Below the pieces are notes generated by a model. The model was not told the DNA's origin, did not search any database, and saw only the letters and a list, made by a program, of their open reading frames with translations. A stretch of 64,000 nucleotides of DNA from Colwellia demingiae (lineage in GTDB: Bacteria; Pseudomonadota; Gammaproteobacteria; Enterobacterales; Alteromonadaceae): the NCBI RefSeq assembly GCF_007954275.1, contig NZ_VOLT01000001.1, forward strand, positions 310,001-374,000, read 5' to 3'. Shown here piece by piece: positions 56,731-64,000 of this stretch; within the stretch, counting starts at the first letter, position 1; every line of letters starts with the position of its first letter. The translations under genes were made by a program, and so were the position numbers.

Positions 56731-58565
56731 TACCTGTTTACAGGCAAGCTAATGGTAAAAATAGCGCCGCCATCGGGGTGATTATTTACGTTAAGTTGAC
56801 CTTGCATTGACTCAATAATTCGGTGCGAGATAGATAAACCTAAACCTAAGCCAAAGTTTTCTTTCGTAGTGAAAAAGGCCTCAAAAACTCTGTCGATATT
56901 ATCAACTAAAATACCGGGTCCATTGTCTCGTATTTCGATGATAACGTGTTCTTTAACGTCAGACACAGAAATCGTTATTTGTTTATATTCTTGCTCACTA
57001 AGCGCTTGTATTGCATTACTTAATAAATTAACCAACACTTGTTCAAAACGAATAGCATCACCATAAACATGTAAAGGATCTAAACAAGGTTTATTGGTAA
57101 ATTCTACCTTAGCCGCTTTGGCTTGATGCTTTACAATACTCATCGCTGCCATAAGACTCATTTGAACATCAACGGTAGTAGCAATACCCGTGCTTTTTTT
57201 AGAGAAACTATTAAATTGACTGACAATATCACTTAGTCGATCCACTAAACCAATAATGAGTGACAGGTTGTTTTTTACTTTGTCTGTCATACTACGTTCT
57301 TGATAAGCTAGCGCATTTTCTGAGTAACTTCGTAAGGCCGTTAACGGTTGATTTATTTCATGGTTAATACTTGCTGACATACTGCCTATGAGCGCAAGTT
57401 TTTCAGATTGAATTAACTCATCCTGCATTTTATTCATTTGAGTTTGTGCTTGCTGGCGTTGCGCTATTTCCTCATGTAATTTGACATTACTTGCACTTAA
57501 ATCAGCCGTACGCTCTTTAACTTTTTTTTCTAACAACTGTTGAGATTGCTTAAGTCTTCGCGCATTTTTAAGTCGTTCATTAGCAAATAACAATAAAAAC
57601 ATCATCAATAAATAACCACTAGCACTGAGAATGATTAATAAATTCTGCTGTTTTTTCATTGGCACTACAGAGCTCCATAAATGAACTTGCCAATTAGCCG
57701 TTTTCATCAGTTTATTCAGCGCAAAAACCTCTTCAGATCCTTTACTTGAAGTAACTTCCAATAATTCACTACCCAGATTGTTTGGAAGATAGTGATTTGA
57801 AATATCGACCACATTAAGTGAAGATACCTCTTTATCGGTATAACGTTTTTCTGCAATTAAATTAAGCTGCTTAGCCTCAGATAGAGTACCTATAGTTTTC
57901 AATCGCCATTCTGGTCTATCTGAAATAAAGACGACATCATCGGGCGCAACGATTAAGAAATTAAAGCTGTCATTTAATACCGTTTTTTTATACTGCTCTT
58001 CAATATCTGCAATACTTATTTTTAATGCAATGACACCCGCAATAACATCATCGATTATCACAGGATAAGCATAATAAAACCCTCGTTTACCACTACTTAA
58101 CCCGACTGCATAGTAATGGGATAGTTTACCTTTTAACGCATCCTGAAAATAAGGTCTAAAAGTAAAATTCATACCAACAAATGACGTAGGTAATTGCCAA
58201 TTACTCGCCCCAATAGTGATACCCTTTTGATCAATGAGGTAAATATCTGACGCCTGAGTCATCGTTCTGATATCTGATAATAATTGATTAAGTTTGGTTA
58301 TTTTTGATTGATCGTTAGGTGAGATTAACGCTTGTGACAATAAGGGGTGTTTGGATAAAACTTTAGGGATTCGGTCAAAGCGACCAAGAATATTATCTAT
58401 GTAACCCACTAGGTTAGATAACTGCTGACTCGATTGTTGATGCATCTGTTGATAGACATTGCTCATACCTATCATCTGAGTTACTTCAATAGTCAGTATT
58501 AAGCCAATCACTGCAATAGTGGCAACAATATAATTTTTACGTTCTGACTTTCCTTGAGAGACCAA
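56730..58565 (-). CDS. dctB: C4-dicarboxylate sensor histidine kinase DctB
   Basis: The 611-residue kinase has TM1 (about 13-32), a periplasmic double-Cache-type sensor (about 40-300), TM2 (about 308-328), a coiled coil (about 335-385), the H-box SASINHEINQPLTALRSY (near 400) and an HATPase domain with NLLSNAIQA, RDNGPGI and GLGLGLSIS. This is the DctB layout for sensing dicarboxylates. The start is TTG at 58565 with AAGG upstream. The porin gene lies upstream, with 170 bases between, and dctD lies downstream. Confidence 0.93.
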   Translation of the reverse strand: MVSQGKSERKNYIVATIAVIGLILTIEVTQMIGMSNVYQQMHQQSSQQLSNLVGYIDNILGRFDRIPKVLSKHPLLSQALISPNDQSKITKLNQLLSDIRTMTQASDIYLIDQKGITIGASNWQLPTSFVGMNFTFRPYFQDALKGKLSHYYAVGLSSGKRGFYYAYPVIIDDVIAGVIALKISIADIEEQYKKTVLNDSFNFLIVAPDDVVFISDRPEWRLKTIGTLSEAKQLNLIAEKRYTDKEVSSLNVVDISNHYLPNNLGSELLEVTSSKGSEEVFALNKLMKTANWQVHLWSSVVPMKKQQNLLIILSASGYLLMMFLLLFANERLKNARRLKQSQQLLEKKVKERTADLSASNVKLHEEIAQRQQAQTQMNKMQDELIQSEKLALIGSMSASINHEINQPLTALRSYSENALAYQERSMTDKVKNNLSLIIGLVDRLSDIVSQFNSFSKKSTGIATTVDVQMSLMAAMSIVKHQAKAAKVEFTNKPCLDPLHVYGDAIRFEQVLVNLLSNAIQALSEQEYKQITISVSDVKEHVIIEIRDNGPGILVDNIDRVFEAFFTTKENFGLGLGLSISHRIIESMQGQLNVNNHPDGGAIFTISLPVNR

Positions 58566-58659
58566 AATTTTACCTTATCAATAAAACTAATAGCAGTTTT
58601 ATTCATTTTATCAGTTATTAGCTATCAATGAACGCCTTGTTTACTGTTATGCAATCGCT

Positions 58660-58695
58660 ATTTGATATGAAACAACACATCGTTCCATATCAAAT
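58660..58695 (-). terminator. Hairpin after the porin gene
   Basis: On the minus strand a 14-bp stem (ATTTGATATGGAAC with GTTTCATATCAAAT, one G-U pair, 8-base loop) lies about 40 bases past the porin stop and before dctB. No T-run follows, so it may be an mRNA-stabilising 3' structure or partial terminator that lets some transcription reach dctBD. Confidence 0.55.
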
Positions 58696-58735
58696 ATTGC
58701 ATTTGGTCAGACTAAATTAGTTTATATTGGAATAA

Positions 58736-59779
58736 TTAAAAATCAAATCTCACACCTACTTGTGCTTCAGACATGTCTTCTCCTGTTGAAGGTAAACGAG
58801 TCGTGTCATTATCTAACTGCTCAAATGATGCCCACATGCGAAACTTTTTAGAGAAGTAACGAATATATTCAACTTTAATAGAGCTAACATCGCCTTTAAT
58901 TTCACAAGAGTTTACTGCATATCTCGCATGGACTTGGTTATTGCCTTGACGCCACTTCCCATATAAACCCACCGTTGAGCGATCTTCATCAACACAGGCG
59001 GTTACGCCGCCTACTTTACCAGACTCTTCTGCTGATACTAACCTAACGTTGCCAGAAGAGTTCCCCTTGTATAGGTCAAAATCTTCTTCAGCCAAATGAT
59101 AAAAGGCTGACACGGTAAACGCTTTTGAAATATCATACCAAGCACGAAAACCATATAAGTTACCGGTGTTTTCACCTTGTTGGTCTGCTGCTAATGCTGC
59201 TTGGAGTTTTAAATTTTGGTTTTTATATTGCGCCGCTAATTGGTATTGATCAATCGAATCGCCATCTTGTTTCTCTGTTTGAATGGCTGCACCAAATTTC
59301 CAATTATTGTAAGTTTTTTGCCATTGCAGCATATCATCATCACGAATAGCACCTTGACGCAACGAATCTAATCCATCAGAAAAGTACGCACTGCGCACAT
59401 ATTGGTGCCATATAATGGTTTGAGAACCATAAGTCACGGTGCCAAAATTACCTTTAAGCCCAACATATATCTGACGCATTCCGGCTTTTTGGTTTTGATT
59501 GAAATTAACGCCATCATCGCCGCGTAAACCATACTCAACTTTACCTACACCTGTTAAACCATCAGCTAATTGAACTTCTGCCTTAACACCAACCCGACTT
59601 AAGTAATCTCTACCATTCGCCGCATCATCAGAAGTACCACTATCAACATAGTCAGCACCCAAACGAAGCGATCCATAGAATGAGCTCTCGACATCACTTG
59701 CATTAGCACTTGCACAGCTTAATAACAGTACGTTTAAAAAAATTAGTTTGCTTGTTTTATTCACTTGAACACGTTTCAT
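58736..59779 (-). CDS. Outer-membrane porin
   Basis: The 347-residue protein has a signal peptide (about 1-28, ending ASANA|SD), alternating beta-strand sequence starting SSFYGSLRLGADY, and the C-terminal aromatic GVRFDF typical of 16-stranded gram-negative porins. It lies upstream of dctB and opposite the dicarboxylate transporter. It has a well-matched sigma-54 promoter, so it is probably the outer-membrane entry route for C4-dicarboxylates. GGGGAAATAC precedes the ATG. Confidence 0.92.
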   Translation of the reverse strand: MKRVQVNKTSKLIFLNVLLLSCASANASDVESSFYGSLRLGADYVDSGTSDDAANGRDYLSRVGVKAEVQLADGLTGVGKVEYGLRGDDGVNFNQNQKAGMRQIYVGLKGNFGTVTYGSQTIIWHQYVRSAYFSDGLDSLRQGAIRDDDMLQWQKTYNNWKFGAAIQTEKQDGDSIDQYQLAAQYKNQNLKLQAALAADQQGENTGNLYGFRAWYDISKAFTVSAFYHLAEEDFDLYKGNSSGNVRLVSAEESGKVGGVTACVDEDRSTVGLYGKWRQGNNQVHARYAVNSCEIKGDVSSIKVEYIRYFSKKFRMWASFEQLDNDTTRLPSTGEDMSEAQVGVRFDF

Positions 59780-59858
59780 GTATTTCCCCTTTATTTTAAG
59801 AAGTTATTATCTTTATAAATCGTCAACGATGATTACGTTAAGCCGACAGTTTGTTATC

Positions 59859-59873
59859 GCAATGTTCACGCCA
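59859..59873 (-). promoter_or_regulatory. Sigma-54 promoter of the porin gene
   Basis: The minus strand reads TGGCGTGAACATTGC, matching TGGCAC-N5-TTGC at the key -24 GG and -12 GC with exact spacing. The predicted transcript starts near 59847, about 68 bases before the porin ATG. A conserved motif sits about 120 bases upstream of this start. Confidence 0.65.
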
Positions 59874-59959
59874 ATTTATGAGTAAAGCTGCAGATAAAAA
59901 TAAACAACACGATAACAATTACTTACATTAATAATAAAAAATTCGTAGGAACATTGGTT

Positions 59960-59975
59960 GGGTGGGATATCACCC
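59960..59975. promoter_or_regulatory. Candidate DctD enhancer site A
   Basis: GGGTGGGATATCACCC is an inverted repeat (GGGTG / CACCC) about 120 bases upstream of the predicted porin start. It shares GGGTGG(G)ATATCA with site B near the transporter promoter. Confidence 0.5.
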
Positions 59976-60157
59976 CCAAGGCCTACTGGTGTATGTAGAA
60001 ATCCCCCCATTAGGGAAAAGTAAGGCATAAAAAACAAAGAATAAAGGCAAGCGATAAGCCACGATTACTTGTAATTAAAAGGGTCCTAGCATTAAACCCA
60101 TTAAATAATTTACGGTAATTCTAATAGGCGGTTTTCCACTCATAGTCATTTTTTTAT

Positions 60158-60169
60158 GGGTGGATATCA
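60158..60169. promoter_or_regulatory. Candidate DctD enhancer site B
   Basis: GGGTGGATATCA lies about 100 bases upstream of the predicted transporter start. It repeats the left arm and core of site A, with one base fewer; the right arm is degraded. Confidence 0.45.
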
Positions 60170-60237
60170 ATACGTAACATAGGATAAAATAATGAGTTAA
60201 AAACATAATAACCTTTATTAACAATAAGATGAAAACA

Positions 60238-60253
60238 TGGCAGTGTCTTTGCA
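60238..60253 (+). promoter_or_regulatory. Sigma-54 promoter of the dicarboxylate transporter
   Basis: TGGCAGTGTCTTTGCA matches the -24/-12 consensus TGGCAC-N5-TTGCA at all but one position, with exact spacing. The expected start near 60264 gives a leader of about 37 bases with the GAGGAA ribosome site. Confidence 0.8.
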
Positions 60254-60300
60254 AAACATAAATTAGAACTATTATAATAAACAACACTGTGAGGAAATTT

Positions 60301-61752
60301 ATGACAGATATTCAAGACAAAGCAACGCCATTGCGTATGCTGGTATTAGGGCCAGCACTAATGCTGTTCACCTTATTAGTACCTTCTCCCTTTGAAGGTA
60401 TGTCTGCAGATGCATGGCACACCCTAGGTTTAGCATTGTGGATGGCCACTTGGTGGATATCTGAAGCAACCCCTGTTTCAGTTACCGCATTTTTACCCTT
60501 AATAGTTGCGCCAATTGTTGGCATAGCTCCTATTAAGGTAACTACGTCGTCTTACGCACACCCTTTAATATTCCTATTTCTAGGTGGCTTTTTTATCTCC
60601 ATTGCTATGGAACGATGGAACTTACATAAACGCATTGCCTTAAAAGCGATGTCGTTATGTAGCACTAAACCCAGCCACCAAATTGGCGGTTTAATGCTTG
60701 TTACCGCTTTCTTATCAATGTGGATGTCTAATACAGCAACTGCAGTAATGATGTTACCTATCGCTTTATCTATTATCGAGATGGTTAAACAGAAACAAAA
60801 TGGTAGTACCCCTGAAAACTTTTCAAAACCCATGCTATTAGCTATTGCTTTCTCTGCAAGCATTGGTGGTTTAGCGACATTAATTGGTACTCCTCCTAAT
60901 GCACTGATGGCGGCTTATTTAGCTGATAGTTACAACATTGAAATTGGCTTTGCACAATGGATGATTATCGGTGTACCGTTAAGTGCAGTATTGTTGGTGC
61001 TTTGCTGGTTTATTCTTACTAAGATTTGTTACCAAGTTAATAAAGGCGAAAGAGTTGATACCAACAGCATGTTCAAAGAGAAACTTCAGGAATTAGGGGA
61101 AATGAATAAAGGCGAAAAACTCGTTCTATTTTTCTTTGCCTTTGCTGCCATAAGTTGGATATTTAGACCGCTAATAGCCAAAATGACCGGGTTAGCTATA
61201 TCAGATACTGGCATCGCCATGTTTGTTGCTTTATTATTATTTGTTGTACCTGTTGACCGTAAAAAAGATATCCGTATTTTAGCTTGGGAAGATACTAAGA
61301 AGTTACCTTGGGGTGTATTGTTACTTTTCGGTGGTGGTTTAGCTTTAGCTAGTTTGATTAAAAAATCGGGACTTGCAGGTTACATAGCAACTCAGCTTGA
61401 AGCAACGTCGAACATTCCTGTTATTGGTGCCGTTTTAGTGGTCACTATTACTATTTTATTCTTAACTGAAGTAACAAGTAATACCGCAACAGCAGCTAGT
61501 TTTTTACCTTTACTTGGACCAATAGCCGTAACGTTAACTGATGGACCTTTAATGTTAGTTATCCCTGCTGCATTAGCTGCTAGTTGTGCCTTTATGATGC
61601 CAGTGGCAACACCTCCAAATGCTATTGTATTTAGCTCCGGAGAATTACGTATTGCTGACATGGCTAGAGCAGGTTTCTGGCTTAATATCGCAGCTATATT
61701 TATGATAGTTTTATTGATGTTAACTACAGTGCCTATGGTATTTAACTTGTAA
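60301..61752 (+). CDS. DASS-family dicarboxylate/sodium symporter (SLC13-like)
   Basis: The 483-residue protein has about eleven to twelve transmembrane segments and the DASS signatures: two SNT motifs (MWMSNTATAVMMLP near 145 and TEVTSNTATAASFLP near 395), TLIGTPPNA (near 195) and ATPPNAIVFSSG (near 440). These proteins import succinate, malate and related acids with sodium. I take ATG at 60301, with GAGGAA six bases upstream; a GTG at 60289 would add four residues. Its sigma-54 promoter and position next to dctBD point to DctD control. Confidence 0.95.
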   Translation: MTDIQDKATPLRMLVLGPALMLFTLLVPSPFEGMSADAWHTLGLALWMATWWISEATPVSVTAFLPLIVAPIVGIAPIKVTTSSYAHPLIFLFLGGFFISIAMERWNLHKRIALKAMSLCSTKPSHQIGGLMLVTAFLSMWMSNTATAVMMLPIALSIIEMVKQKQNGSTPENFSKPMLLAIAFSASIGGLATLIGTPPNALMAAYLADSYNIEIGFAQWMIIGVPLSAVLLVLCWFILTKICYQVNKGERVDTNSMFKEKLQELGEMNKGEKLVLFFFAFAAISWIFRPLIAKMTGLAISDTGIAMFVALLLFVVPVDRKKDIRILAWEDTKKLPWGVLLLFGGGLALASLIKKSGLAGYIATQLEATSNIPVIGAVLVVTITILFLTEVTSNTATAASFLPLLGPIAVTLTDGPLMLVIPAALAASCAFMMPVATPPNAIVFSSGELRIADMARAGFWLNIAAIFMIVLLMLTTVPMVFNL

Positions 61753-61772
61753 ATAAAGTCATTTTCTCTCGA

Positions 61773-61805
61773 TTTAAACACCAGGTTAATAGTCTGGTGT
61801 TTAAA
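61773..61805 (+). terminator. Terminator after the dicarboxylate transporter
   Basis: A perfect 12-bp stem, TTTAAACACCAG / CTGGTGTTTAAA with a 9-base loop, starts 21 bases after the stop codon. The 3' arm ends TTTAAATT, giving a short T-rich tail. Confidence 0.75.
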
Positions 61806-62035
61806 TTACGCGCTACCTTATAATCAGTCTCGACCAATCTCAATCAGAAAACACGCTAAACGATATGACTTATCACGTTACTAATATTCATACAAAACGC
61901 AATAACACTCCCCCTACCGTGCTCCCTTAGACTGCTTGCTTAGACTGCCCTCTTAAAGTACCTGATAAAATAATATCGCTATCAACTACCCAATAAAAAT
62001 ACCAATATCGGCGTAATTTTACACTTAATATTTTA

Positions 62036-62839
62036 TTAAAAAGCACAGGAAACATGTGCGGCAACAGTCTGAGACGCAATTTGCCCTAGTAATGCCTGCT
62101 CAGGTTCAGTTCCGGGCAATTGTGAAATATAAGGTAATGTATCTGCTGTTTGACCACTAATGACTTGATACAGCACTAAAGCACTAAGTAAAGCACCTAA
62201 CTCTGTTGCATGATTCCCGTCAACTTGGTAAAGATCTAACTCAGGCTCAATAGCTAAAATTTTATTCCAAGTCAATCCTATTGGAGCAATACAACTAGAC
62301 TCTTCATCGGCAATATCAACATGTATACTGTGAACATAATCGGCCTCTTGAGGATTCCCTCGTTGCGGATGTTCAGGAAAGAGGATTGGCGTAGCTCCTT
62401 TCTTCTTCGCACGTTGAATCCATGTTCTTGTCGCTTCAGTTGAGTAGAGTACGGACTGGCTTTGAGAGTATTTCTGTCCTTGTAAAATAATATGAGACCA
62501 TGGTCTTGCCTCAACTAAATCGATCAAACTTTCTTTATTGACGATTACATCTAGAAAAGCCCCTACGCGTGTATCAATACTTATCTCTTTTTCTTTGAGA
62601 CCATTTTGAAAAATAATAGCCAATAACTTTTGTATTGACTGAACGTGGCTATTGCCAATAACGAGTATTTGATACGAGTCGAGTGATCTATTATCTGGAA
62701 TTGCCAAGTTTTCAGACACAATAACAGACTCTGGTACTTTAGCATCGAGGTTCACCATTGCTTTTGGTGAACCTTCACTACCACTGCCGCAAGCAGAAAG
62801 CAGCAATAATAATGATAAGGTGAATAAATTTAATTTCAT
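62036..62839 (-). CDS. SGNH-hydrolase-like lipoprotein
   Basis: The 267-residue protein begins MKLNLFTLSLLLLLSACGSG, a signal peptide with a lipobox (LSAC), so it should be lipid-anchored. Block I reads LVIGNSHVQS (GNSH where GDSL/GDSx is usual), and block V reads DGNHATELGALL (near 215), giving a plausible Ser-Asp-His site. The start is the ATG at 62839 with GAGGGAAAG upstream; a longer frame up to 62878 is unlikely. The substrate is unknown; an esterase on envelope or external esters is possible. Confidence 0.82.
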   Translation of the reverse strand: MKLNLFTLSLLLLLSACGSGSEGSPKAMVNLDAKVPESVIVSENLAIPDNRSLDSYQILVIGNSHVQSIQKLLAIIFQNGLKEKEISIDTRVGAFLDVIVNKESLIDLVEARPWSHIILQGQKYSQSQSVLYSTEATRTWIQRAKKKGATPILFPEHPQRGNPQEADYVHSIHVDIADEESSCIAPIGLTWNKILAIEPELDLYQVDGNHATELGALLSALVLYQVISGQTADTLPYISQLPGTEPEQALLGQIASQTVAAHVSCAF

Positions 62840-62871
62840 CTTTCCCTCGATAGAAAATTTATAAGAGATAA

Positions 62872-62914
62872 TACCCAAGTCGCTTGAAAATTGGTACTTA
62901 AGCTAACTTGGGTA
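62872..62914 (-). terminator. Hairpin between the dehydrogenase and lipoprotein genes
   Basis: Arms TACCCAAGT and ACTTGGGTA (9 bp, perfect) are separated by 25 bases that are partly complementary themselves. On the minus strand the stem follows the dehydrogenase stop and leads into a TTAT-rich stretch. The sequence also resembles the repeat at 207-240. Confidence 0.45.
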
Positions 62915-62939
62915 TACAAATCAATTAGTTAGTTGAGTA

Positions 62940-63803
62940 CTACTTCTTAAAGCGAGAAATAAGACTTGATGTATCCCAACGGCTCCCGCCATTCTCTTGT
63001 ATCTCTTTATAATACCCATCAAGTTGCTTAGTTACCGTTAAATCAGCACCTAACTTTTCAGCTTCTTCAAAAGCGATTGCAAGATCTTTTCTTACCCAAT
63101 CAACGGCAAAACCAAAGTCGAACTCACGTGCACACATCGTTTTACCACGATTATCCATTTGCCAAGAGCCTGCCGCGCCTTTGCCTATAGTATCAAGTAA
63201 CTTGTCAGTATCTAATCCTGCTTTTTGGGCAAAGTTCAAACCTTCAGCCAAACCTTGTACTGTATTGACAAAACAAATCTGATTTACCATTTTAGCTAAT
63301 TGTCCTGAGCCAACAGGCCCCATTATTTGACTAAAACGAGCGAATGCAGCCATAACAGGCTCTGCTTTAGCAAAAGTAGTTTCATCGCCGCCTACCATTA
63401 CCGTCAGCACACCATTTATCGCACCTGCTTGGCCACCTGAAACGGGTGCATCTAAAAAGTGTTGACCATTTTTATCAGCAATTGCACCAAGCTCAACAGC
63501 AAGTTCTGCAGAAGCCGTGGTATGGTCGACAAAAATACTTCCTTTAGGCAGTCCCGCAAAAATCCCTTCGTCACCTAATGATACTTGTCTGACATCATCA
63601 TCGTTACCGACACAGGCAAAAACAATGTCACAACCCTTTGCGGCTAGCGCAGGCGTTGTTGCAATATCGCCATCAAACTCTTTTTGCCAAGCTAAAGCTT
63701 TATCATTGTTACGGTTATATACACAAACTTGATGACCTGCTTTGGTCAAGTGTCCTGCCATTGGGTAACCCATAACGCCAAGACCAATAAATGCTACTTT
63801 CAT
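62940..63803 (-). CDS. 3-hydroxyisobutyrate dehydrogenase-family oxidoreductase
   Basis: The 287-residue beta-hydroxyacid dehydrogenase has the NAD(P) motif FIGLGVMGYPMAGHL (residues 5-19), substrate motif FLDAPVSGGQAGA (near 118) and the catalytic lysine in GSGQLAKMVNQ (near 170). The family includes 3-hydroxyisobutyrate dehydrogenase, tartronate semialdehyde reductase and related enzymes; substrate choice is not visible. An inverted repeat at 63921-63938, 118 bases upstream, may bind a regulator. Confidence 0.9.
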   Translation of the reverse strand: MKVAFIGLGVMGYPMAGHLTKAGHQVCVYNRNNDKALAWQKEFDGDIATTPALAAKGCDIVFACVGNDDDVRQVSLGDEGIFAGLPKGSIFVDHTTASAELAVELGAIADKNGQHFLDAPVSGGQAGAINGVLTVMVGGDETTFAKAEPVMAAFARFSQIMGPVGSGQLAKMVNQICFVNTVQGLAEGLNFAQKAGLDTDKLLDTIGKGAAGSWQMDNRGKTMCAREFDFGFAVDWVRKDLAIAFEEAEKLGADLTVTKQLDGYYKEIQENGGSRWDTSSLISRFKK

Positions 63804-63920
63804 ATTCCAACCTTTTAAGTCGTTAAGTTATTCATTAATTTAATGCGATCAGTCTACTTCAGTTTTTTATTTTGCTCTAGCATCTTTTCAATACATCAAT
63901 TTTACACTACAATCACTAAA

Positions 63921-63957
63921 TTAGTTGTACACAACTAAATTGCAAGTAACTTAGTTG
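63921..63957. promoter_or_regulatory. Operator-like inverted repeat (TTAGTTG half-sites)
   Basis: TTAGTTG-TACA-CAACTAA is a 7-bp perfect inverted repeat (63921-63938), and a third TTAGTTG half-site follows at 63951-63957. Such spacing suits a dimeric regulator of MarR or TetR type. A plus-strand TATAAT at 63965-63970 with TTGCAA 19 bases upstream overlaps it, suggesting control of a divergent gene beyond the window. Confidence 0.45.
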
Positions 63958-64000
63958 ATGACAGTATAATCATCCTAGATAGCTTTACATTTACTTCAAA

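Larger units (their letters stand above)
59780..60300. other. Divergent control region of porin and transporter
   Basis: The 521 bases between the divergent porin and DASS genes hold two outward sigma-54 promoters (59859-59873, minus; 60238-60253, plus) and two GGGTGG(G)ATATCA motifs. A 70-codon open frame on the minus strand (60075-60287) overlaps the promoter and looks spurious. Confidence 0.75.

Noticed and set aside
60075-60287. 70-codon hydrophobic open frame on the minus strand
   Set aside because: It lies across the sigma-54 promoter and leader of the transporter. Its hydrophobic translation reflects AT-rich DNA, and no ribosome site was seen.
61392-61781. 129-codon open frame on the minus strand
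   Set aside because: It is antisense to the DASS transporter and its translated sequence follows the codon pattern of that gene.
61926-61948. Direct repeat of CTTAGACTGC with a 3-base spacer
   Set aside because: There are only two short copies in a non-coding gap, with no associated gene, promoter or array. Not enough to call a functional element.

Overview
The window looks like a chromosomal segment of a marine, AT-rich gammaproteobacterium of the order Alteromonadales; Colwellia or a close relative (Colwelliaceae) is my best guess. This rests on the protein types (RuvCAB, AspS, CmoAB, SbcB, DctBD), the general look of the intergenic DNA and several dispersed intergenic repeats. No rRNA, tRNA, insertion sequence, prophage or CRISPR array was seen. 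TTG start codons are frequent (periplasmic adaptor, GGDEF protein, TolB/TPR protein, DUF4097 protein, DctB, SbcB).

Layout. (1) 1-1591: the 5' part of an ABC exporter operon on the minus strand (MacA/HlyD-like adaptor, then the start of the ATPase). A putative sigma-54 promoter and two enhancer-like palindromes precede it. (2) 1895-6307: DNA repair and translation housekeeping, ruvC-ruvA-ruvB and aspS, all minus. (3) 6458-15684: a diguanylate cyclase with three periplasmic solute-binding domains (minus), then cmoA, cmoB, a dGTPase and a patatin-like lipase (plus), then pgi (minus). (4) 16049-49257: about 33 kb of surface-polysaccharide genes, all minus. It holds Wzz, Wzx and Wzy-type proteins, an initiating sugar-phosphate transferase, several glycosyltransferases and precursor pathways for GDP-mannose/GDP-L-fucose (manC, gmm, gmd, fcl), dTDP-L-rhamnose (rfbBACD), an N-acetylated 6-deoxyhexosamine and a CMP-legionaminic-acid-type nonulosonic acid. 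No Wza/Wzc export genes are present, so a Wzx/Wzy O-antigen-like product is the simplest reading. (5) 49603-53366: an unrecognised protein, a TolB/TPR membrane protein and a DUF4097 protein (minus). (6) 53620-55062: sbcB (plus). (7) 55193-61752: a C4-dicarboxylate module: DctD, DctB and a porin (minus) with a DASS-family transporter (plus). Matching sigma-54 promoters face outward from one shared regulatory region. (8) 62036-63803: an SGNH-type lipoprotein and a 3-hydroxyisobutyrate-dehydrogenase-like enzyme (minus).

How the genes work together. In the polysaccharide locus the nonulosonate block runs in transcription order legB, legC, legG, a formyltransferase-like gene, a PIG-L deacetylase, legI, a neuD/pglD-like acyltransferase, ptmE, ptmF, legF, ptmA. 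This parallels the Campylobacter legionaminic acid genes that use GDP-linked precursors. The two inserted genes (formyltransferase-like and deacetylase) suggest a modified N-acyl group. Most genes between 20.5 and 44 kb overlap or abut, so long polycistronic transcription is likely. A probable promoter lies before wzz. Internal hairpins at 24736-24772 and 44759-44788 could segment the transcript.

The most useful regulatory observations are the DctBD-type sigma-54 architecture at 59859-60253, the paired palindromes at 1711-1760, a gmd-like sequence scar at 24830-24949 and a MITE-like element separating dctB from dctD.
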